Origin: Methanomicrobiales archaeon
GTDB taxonomy: Archaea > Halobacteriota > Methanomicrobia > Methanomicrobiales > Methanoculleaceae
Assembly (NCBI GenBank): GCA_012797575.1
Contig: JAAZOW010000140.1
Coordinates: forward strand, 1 to 19,196
Length of the DNA: 19,196 nucleotides
Reading direction: 5' to 3'
Positions 15,382-19,196 of this stretch are shown piece by piece. Made by a program: the position numbers and the translations under genes. Every line of letters begins with the position of its first letter. Within the stretch, counting starts at the first letter, position 1. Under the pieces are notes generated by a model. The model was not told where the DNA came from, ran no database searches, and saw only the letters and a list, made by a program, of their open reading frames with translations.

Positions 15382-16612
15382 TGCGTGCTAGAGCCCCGAG
15401 GATAGCGCTCTGGGATATGAAGCCCCGAAGCCTGCCTCTGTCATCTACCACTGCCACAGGATAAGGGCCTCCGACGATCAGCGATATGATATCGGAGAGT
15501 GTTGCATCAGGTGCCACACTCGGAACATCGGTGATGACGATCTCCTCGAGTTCTCTTCCCGCCCGGATAGCCTCGAGAACGTCATCGAACGTCACAAGAC
15601 CCCTGAACCGGCGCTCGTGGCCGACCACGAACACGTTCTCGACGTCGTGCTCTTTCATGAGATGTAGCGCGACCTTGGTGCCTGCAGTACATTGGGCAAC
15701 CGGCCCGGGATGATGCATCACGTCACTTGCTGAGAGCACCTTTGTCATATCGACTCCGGCGACGAACCGCTCGATGTAGGCGTCCTCCGGTCTCGTAAGA
15801 ATCTCTTCCGGAGTACCGATCTGTATGATCTCCCCGTCCCTCATCAGTGCGATCCGGTCACCGAGTTTCAGAGCTTCATCGAGATCGTGGGTGACAAAGA
15901 TGATCGTCCGATTCAGGCGTCGCTGGAGGTCGAGGAGCTCATCCTGCATCTCCCGCCGGATGAGCGGGTCGAGAGCGCTGAACGCTTCGTCCATCAGGAG
16001 TATCTCAGGATCGCCTGCGAGAGCCCGGGCAAGCCCGACCCGTTGCTTCATGCCGCCAGAGAGGTGGATCGGCATGCTCGCCCCGTAGTCACCGAGCCCG
16101 ACCATCCGGAGCAGCTCGTTGCCCTTCTGGTAGCGCTCATCCTCAGGGATGCCCTGAACCTCAAGGCCAAAGGTGACATTGTCAAGGACTGTCCGGTGCG
16201 GGAGCAGGGCAAAGTTCTGGAAGATCATACCCAGCTTACACCTGCGGACCATCCGCAGCTCCTCCGGGTCCATGCTGACGATATCCCTACCACCGATCAG
16301 TATCTTGCCACCCGTAGGCTCGATGAGTCGGTTGATGCACCGGAGGAGCGTGGATTTCCCACTCCCGGAAAGCCCCATAAGGACAAAAATTTCGCCCGGT
16401 ACGATCTCGAAGGAGACATTGTAGAGAGCCAGGGTATTTCCGGTCTCTTCATGGATCTCATCCTTTGATCGTCCGGAGCGGCGGAGTTTCAGCGCCCTCT
16501 CGGGATCTTGCCCGAATACCCGGGTCAGTCCCTCCACGCTGATGACTGATTGTACAGATCTTAAATTTTCTCTGGGTTGTTTCTCAAAGATAACAGAACC
16601 CTCCACCCCCAT
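15353..16612 (-). CDS. proV: Glycine betaine/proline ABC transporter ATP-binding protein with CBS domains
   Basis: It energises the ProW/ProX importer. The ABC domain shows Walker A GLSGSGKST (80-88), Q-loop Gln132, signature LSGGMKQ (184-190), Walker B ILLMDEA (204-210) and switch His242. The stretch ALKLRRSGRSKDEIHEETGNTLAL around 40-62 is the ProV/OpuAA-type insertion before the first strand. Residues from about 292 to 410 form a pair of CBS domains, ending in GRLRGFISQSAIL. In OpuA-type systems these domains act as ionic-strength and nucleotide sensors. The start at 16612 adds about 25 residues before ISVEGLTRVFG; internal GTG starts are possible but have no ribosome binding site. The gene is the first of the unit and is divergent from argG. 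Confidence 0.95.
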   Translation of the reverse strand: MGVEGSVIFEKQPRENLRSVQSVISVEGLTRVFGQDPERALKLRRSGRSKDEIHEETGNTLALYNVSFEIVPGEIFVLMGLSGSGKSTLLRCINRLIEPTGGKILIGGRDIVSMDPEELRMVRRCKLGMIFQNFALLPHRTVLDNVTFGLEVQGIPEDERYQKGNELLRMVGLGDYGASMPIHLSGGMKQRVGLARALAGDPEILLMDEAFSALDPLIRREMQDELLDLQRRLNRTIIFVTHDLDEALKLGDRIALMRDGEIIQIGTPEEILTRPEDAYIERFVAGVDMTKVLSASDVMHHPGPVAQCTAGTKVALHLMKEHDVENVFVVGHERRFRGLVTFDDVLEAIRAGRELEEIVITDVPSVAPDATLSDIISLIVGGPYPVAVVDDRGRLRGFISQSAILGALARNGERSRAVA

Positions 16613-16630
16613 GAACTCTGTTCCATGACT

Positions 16631-16690
16631 CTTATAGCTACCCCTTTCGGAAAATGCTCAAAATTCAGAGAGATTTAGATTTTTATGGCA
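16631..16690 (-). promoter_or_regulatory. proV promoter region
   Basis: On the minus strand, two TATA-like elements are seen: CATAAAAATC at about 16677-16687, which would give a leader of roughly 40 bases, and CTATAAG at about 16632-16638, preceded by CCGAAAGG resembling a BRE, which would give a nearly leaderless message starting close to the ATG at 16612. Confidence 0.45.
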
Positions 16691-16967
16691 GCCTGTGGTG
16701 TTTTTGTTTATTGAATACTGTTGTGCCGCTGCCCTTGCGAATTATCGTCAGAACATCGCCATCCAATCGTATACGGTTCATCTATCCCGATCCCGGTACC
16801 CGGCCCGGCAGCTTCCCGGAGCGCCAACCGCGCAGATGGGCACTCCCAAGGCCAGCACCGCTATGCACCATGGCGTGATATCCCCACACATTGCCTCCCT
16901 GTCACCTGCGGGTTTTCGAGAATACGCAAATGACCTCCTCTTCTTGCAGGTGCGCCCGTCCATACCA

Positions 16968-16977
16968 CTCTTTTATT
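16968..16977 (+). promoter_or_regulatory. argG TATA box
   Basis: CTCTTTTATT lies about 85 bases before the argG ATG. Start of transcription would fall near 16998, giving a leader of about 55 bases. The ribosome binding site GGAGATCA (17043-17050) precedes the ATG at 17056. Confidence 0.5.
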
Positions 16978-17055
16978 GGGTAAGAAGTCATATCAATGTA
17001 GATTATTCCAGACTGCCGCCATCAGGCAGAAACCAGGAACGCGGAGATCAGTAAC

Positions 17056-18237
17056 ATGGAAAAGGGAAAAGTCGTCCTAGCGTTTTCAGGAGGTCTCGAC
17101 ACCTCTATCTGCATCCCCCTCCTGCGCGAGCACTATGGGTTTGACGAGATCATCACCGTTGCGGTCGATGTAGGTCAACCCGAGGCGGAGATAGCCCGGG
17201 CAACAGAGAAAGGGCGGATGCTTGCAGACAACCACTATACCATCGATGTCAGGGAAGAGTTCGTAAAGAAGCATATCTTCCCCGCGATCAAGGCGAACGG
17301 GTCATACGAAGGCTACCCGATGGGCACAGCACTTGCCCGCCCGCTGATCGCCGAGGAGATCGTGAAGATCGCAGAGAGAGAAGGTGCCGCGAAGGTCGCA
17401 CACGGCTGCACCGGGAAAGGAAACGATCAGCTCCGGTTTGACTTCATATTCAGGTCCGCAGGGTACGATATCGTTGCACCGATGCGCGAGATGAACCTGA
17501 CCCGCGAGTGGGAGATCTGCTACGCACAGGAACGCAACATACCGGTGAGCGTGGGGAAGGAAAACCCCTATAGCGTCGATGAGAACTGCTGGAGCCGGAG
17601 CATCGAGGGCGGCAGGCTGGAAGACCCGGCATTCCACCCACCAGAGGAGATCTATGCCTGGACGGTATCTCCGACGAAGGCTCCTGACGTCGTGGAGAAG
17701 ATCAGCATCAGGTTCGAGAAGGGAGTCCCGGTCGCTCTCAACGGAAAGGATCTCCCAGGCCTTGCCCTGATCCTGGAACTGAATCAGATAGCGGGTCGAA
17801 ACGGCGTTGGCCGTAACGATATGATCGAGAACAGGATCCTCGGTCTGAAGGCCCGCGAGGTCTATGAGCATCCAGCCGCGACCGTCCTTCTTGCGGCGCA
17901 CCGCGACCTTGAACACCTGGTCCTGACGCGTTCAGAGCTTGCATTCAAGCAGTGTGTCGACGCGAAGTGGTCTGAGCTTGCCTATATGGGGCTTGTGCAT
18001 GAGCCCCTCTTCCACGCGCTCGGCGCATTCGTCGATACCACCCAGGAGAGGGTGAACGGCACCGTGGATGTCGCCCTGTATAAAGGCAGTCTCTCAATCC
18101 TTGGCCGGAGCTCTGGCGATGCACTCTACTCAGATGATCTCGTCTCCTTCGACTCGACCACTATCGACCAGAACCACGCCGTCGGGTTCTCAAATTACTT
18201 TGGACTGCAGGCGCGCCTGCTGAAAAATCAGAGATAA
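17056..18237 (+). CDS. argG: Argininosuccinate synthase
   Basis: It joins citrulline and aspartate, using ATP, into argininosuccinate, the penultimate step of arginine synthesis. The 393-aa protein opens with VVLAFSGGLDTSICIPLL, the N-type PP-loop of the ATP pyrophosphatase family. The family motifs AHGCTGKGNDQLRFD and SVDENCWSRSIEGG (substrate binding) follow. The C-terminal multimerisation region is complete. Citrulline formation upstream needs carbamoyl phosphate, so the gene acts in the same pathway as carAB although it is transcribed separately. A strong hairpin follows the stop. Confidence 0.97.
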   Translation: MEKGKVVLAFSGGLDTSICIPLLREHYGFDEIITVAVDVGQPEAEIARATEKGRMLADNHYTIDVREEFVKKHIFPAIKANGSYEGYPMGTALARPLIAEEIVKIAEREGAAKVAHGCTGKGNDQLRFDFIFRSAGYDIVAPMREMNLTREWEICYAQERNIPVSVGKENPYSVDENCWSRSIEGGRLEDPAFHPPEEIYAWTVSPTKAPDVVEKISIRFEKGVPVALNGKDLPGLALILELNQIAGRNGVGRNDMIENRILGLKAREVYEHPAATVLLAAHRDLEHLVLTRSELAFKQCVDAKWSELAYMGLVHEPLFHALGAFVDTTQERVNGTVDVALYKGSLSILGRSSGDALYSDDLVSFDSTTIDQNHAVGFSNYFGLQARLLKNQR

Positions 18238-18260
18238 CAACGGAGAAATGCGTACAGGAC

Positions 18261-18303
18261 CCCGGGGCTTTTGAAATTTGGAAAACCCCGGGCTTTAGCC
18301 CCG
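18261..18303. terminator. Bidirectional terminator between argG and the convergent FMN-protein gene
   Basis: CCCGGGGCTTTT (18261-18272) pairs with AAAACCCCGGG (18282-18292), with one bulged C and a 9-base loop. A competing hairpin, CGGGCT-TT-AGCCCCG, overlaps it on the right. It lies 23 bases after the argG stop and just before the convergent stop at 18311, so it may serve both genes. Confidence 0.6.
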
Positions 18304-18310
18304 TGGAGTT

Positions 18311-18715
18311 TCAGAGCACCTTCTTCCCAGCCCCTTTTCCCGGCATACACTCGAAGACATCGGTGATCTTCATGACGACGAGTGATCTCGTTGGAAACCG
18401 ATCGCTCTTTGCCCTCACCCGGTCACGAAACATCTCGTAATCCGGTCCGGAGGTCTTGATCTCGGCCGTGCCCTTGACCTGAAAGCAGTGCCGAGATTCG
18501 GGATCGTAGAAGTAGAGGGCCACGATCGGGTTCTCCTCTAAGTTCCTGAGCGTCTTGACCATGTAGTTGTTCATGATCCAGATGGTATCATCGCCTACAA
18601 CCCGTATCGATGCCATCGGCACGACGTTCGGGATACCATCCTTTGATGCAGTGGCCATAGGTACGACCCTGTTCTTGGCAATCGTCTCCTTCATCTCATC
18701 TGTGAGTGCAACCAT
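18311..18715 (-). CDS. Pyridoxamine 5'-phosphate oxidase-like FMN-binding protein
   Basis: A 134-residue single-domain split-barrel flavoprotein of the PNPOx-like superfamily. The visible pattern is MVALTDEMKETIAKNRVVP, ATASKDGIPNVVPM (flavin-contact strand), DTIWIMNNY, KTLRNLEENPIVALYFYD, then CFQVKGTAEI. Small archaeal members of this family bind FMN or F420 and their substrates are mostly unknown, so a true vitamin B6 role is unlikely. The start is set at 18715 because GAGGTG lies 6 bases upstream on the minus strand, an excellent match to the 16S 3' end. A GTG at 18724 would place the ribosome binding site on top of the start. It is a monocistronic gene convergent to argG. Confidence 0.9.
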   Translation of the reverse strand: MVALTDEMKETIAKNRVVPMATASKDGIPNVVPMASIRVVGDDTIWIMNNYMVKTLRNLEENPIVALYFYDPESRHCFQVKGTAEIKTSGPDYEMFRDRVRAKSDRFPTRSLVVMKITDVFECMPGKGAGKKVL

Positions 18716-18794
18716 AGAATTCACCTCTTCCCCGGGCAGAGCGGCCCGGCAGAGGCCCGTAACCTACCCGATAATGGATTTATCCGCGTTATCA

Positions 18795-18804
18795 GTATAT
18801 AAGG
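18795..18804 (-). promoter_or_regulatory. TATA box of the FMN-protein gene
   Basis: On the minus strand, CTTATATACT is a good archaeal TATA element about 80 bases before the ATG at 18715. The predicted start site is near 18772, giving a leader of about 55 bases. A small palindrome, GGATTTATCC (18776-18785), lies between TATA box and start site. Confidence 0.6.
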
Positions 18805-18875
18805 GCTCTGCCAGAACGATACGTCGGTGCCTTCCCGCGCTCGCCTCCTGCGCCGCTCCGACTATGTTAGTGCAT

Positions 18876-18907
18876 CGCATCACCGTATCTTCAAAGATTT
18901 TGATGCG
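18876..18907. other. Compound hairpin
   Basis: CGCATCA (18876-18882) pairs with TGATGCG (18901-18907). Inside, ATCTT (18887-18891) pairs with AAGAT (18894-18898) around a 2-base loop, for a total of 12 bp with a small internal loop. It is not next to any gene in the window, so it could end a transcript coming from the right or be part of a non-coding RNA. Confidence 0.45.
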
Positions 18908-19054
18908 TGAGAGTGGATACGCCAACAATCACACGGAATGACGGGAGTAGCCTGGTTTTGCAAGGTCTCCCCCTCCTTTCAATGTGCCAGCATCCCCCAC
19001 CCCTCCCAGCTCGTCGCGCCTCCTCCCCCACCAGGGGCCGGGGGGGGCAGTCGT

Positions 19055-19151
19055 GGCGATACCCAAGGAAAGCCACATCCGGGAGAGGAAACCCACGCGC
19101 CAGATTTTTCTTCAGGCACTCCCCATACACTGGACCGTGGGGGGTATCGCC
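19055..19151. repeat. Spaced inverted repeat
   Basis: GGCGATACCC (19055-19064) and GGGTATCGCC (19142-19151) are perfect 10-base inverted copies 77 bases apart. Each is flanked on its outer side by a related module, CTCCCCCA with CAGGGGC nearby on the left and CCTGGGGGAGGGGC on the right. This could mark the ends of a small repeat element. Confidence 0.4.
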
Positions 19152-19169
19152 CCTGGGGGAGGGGCAGAC

Positions 19170-19196
19170 GGGGAGGGGGGCATGTGCCCCCTCCCC
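19170..19196. repeat. G/C inverted repeat at the right edge
   Basis: GGGGAGGGGGGCA (19170-19182) pairs with TGCCCCCTCCCC (19185-19196) with one bulged G and a 2-base loop. It may extend beyond the window. Confidence 0.5.

Larger units (their letters stand above)
16613..17055. other. Divergent proV-argG intergenic region
   Basis: This 443-base region has no supported gene; short open frames here lack family resemblance and ribosome binding sites. The left 80 bases are A/T-rich and probably hold the proV promoter. The right end holds the argG promoter and leader. The middle (about 16700-16950) shows nothing that I can assign. Confidence 0.65.
18805..19196. other. Non-coding right edge with hairpins and G/C tracts
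   Basis: No gene is supported in these 392 bases. The region has a strong hairpin at 18876-18907, long C-rich and G-rich runs (eight Gs at 19040-19047), a split inverted repeat bracketing 19065-19141, and a near-perfect G/C inverted repeat at the last 27 bases that may continue past the window. A 79-codon minus-strand frame (18891-19130) has an odd Arg/Gly/Cys-rich composition and is probably spurious, or a fragment of a dispersed repeat. Confidence 0.6.

Noticed and set aside
16654..17054. Short open frames of 70-119 codons in the proV-argG gap
   Set aside because: They overlap in different frames, contain the likely promoter elements, and show no family resemblance.
18891..19130. 79-codon minus-strand frame as a small gene
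   Set aside because: It is rich in Arg, Gly and Cys, spans G/C tracts and inverted repeats, and has no clear ribosome binding site or motif; more likely spurious or repeat-derived.
1..19196. CRISPR array, tRNA, rRNA, insertion sequence or phage genes
   Set aside because: By eye I found no regularly spaced repeats, no tRNA-like cloverleaf with a conserved TPsiC arm, and no transposase or integrase motif.

Overview
The window looks like part of the chromosome of a methanogenic archaeon, most likely a Methanomicrobiales member close to Methanoculleus. The organism call is inference. It rests on high G+C with TATA-type rather than -10/-35 promoters, GGAGGTGA-like ribosome binding sites, a C5-pathway tetrapyrrole operon ending in uroporphyrinogen-III methyltransferase, a methanogen-type IlvD, an Isf-like iron-sulfur flavoprotein, and a glycine-betaine ABC importer as used for osmoadaptation. 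No mobile element, CRISPR array, tRNA or rRNA was recognised. Most of the window is ordinary, densely packed core metabolism.

Layout. Positions 2-4997 (+) hold a very compact operon, hemA (5' end cut by the window edge)-hemB-hemL-hemC-cobA, in which every junction overlaps. It runs from glutamyl-tRNA to precorrin-2, the branch point for F430, cobalamin and siroheme/heme, but lacks a visible hemD. ilvD follows (5087-6730, +). A 346-base structured intergenic region then leads to a beta-class carbonic anhydrase (7077-7658, +). Convergent to it, with the stop codons overlapping, is a two-gene minus-strand unit: an iron-sulfur flavoprotein with an unrecognised N-terminal domain (8027-8908) and a small thioredoxin-fold protein with four cysteines (7655-7999). 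Divergently, carA-carB (9042-13237, +) encode carbamoyl-phosphate synthase.

Positions 13292-16612 (-) hold a proU-type osmoprotectant importer in the order proV (ATPase with CBS pair), proW (permease), a 356-base gap full of inverted repeats, then proX (lipoprotein binding protein). argG (17056-18237, +) and a convergent FMN-binding pyridoxamine-phosphate-oxidase-like protein (18311-18715, -) follow. The right edge (18716-19196) is non-coding, with strong hairpins and G/C tracts. carAB and argG both supply arginine synthesis; carAB also supplies pyrimidines.

The most notable observation is in CarA. The glutaminase nucleophile elbow reads GIGMGAQ instead of the usual GICLGHQ, so the catalytic Cys is Gly245 and the neighbouring His is Ala248. 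The segment after HPEA is also shortened. The other glutaminase residues and the carB overlap are retained. This predicts an ammonia-dependent carbamoyl-phosphate synthase with a catalytically dead but structurally kept small subunit, similar in logic to animal CPS I. Secondary points are the redox pair at 7655-8908, the inverted-repeat-rich proW-proX gap, the structured leader-like region before the carbonic anhydrase gene, and the repeat-like right edge.
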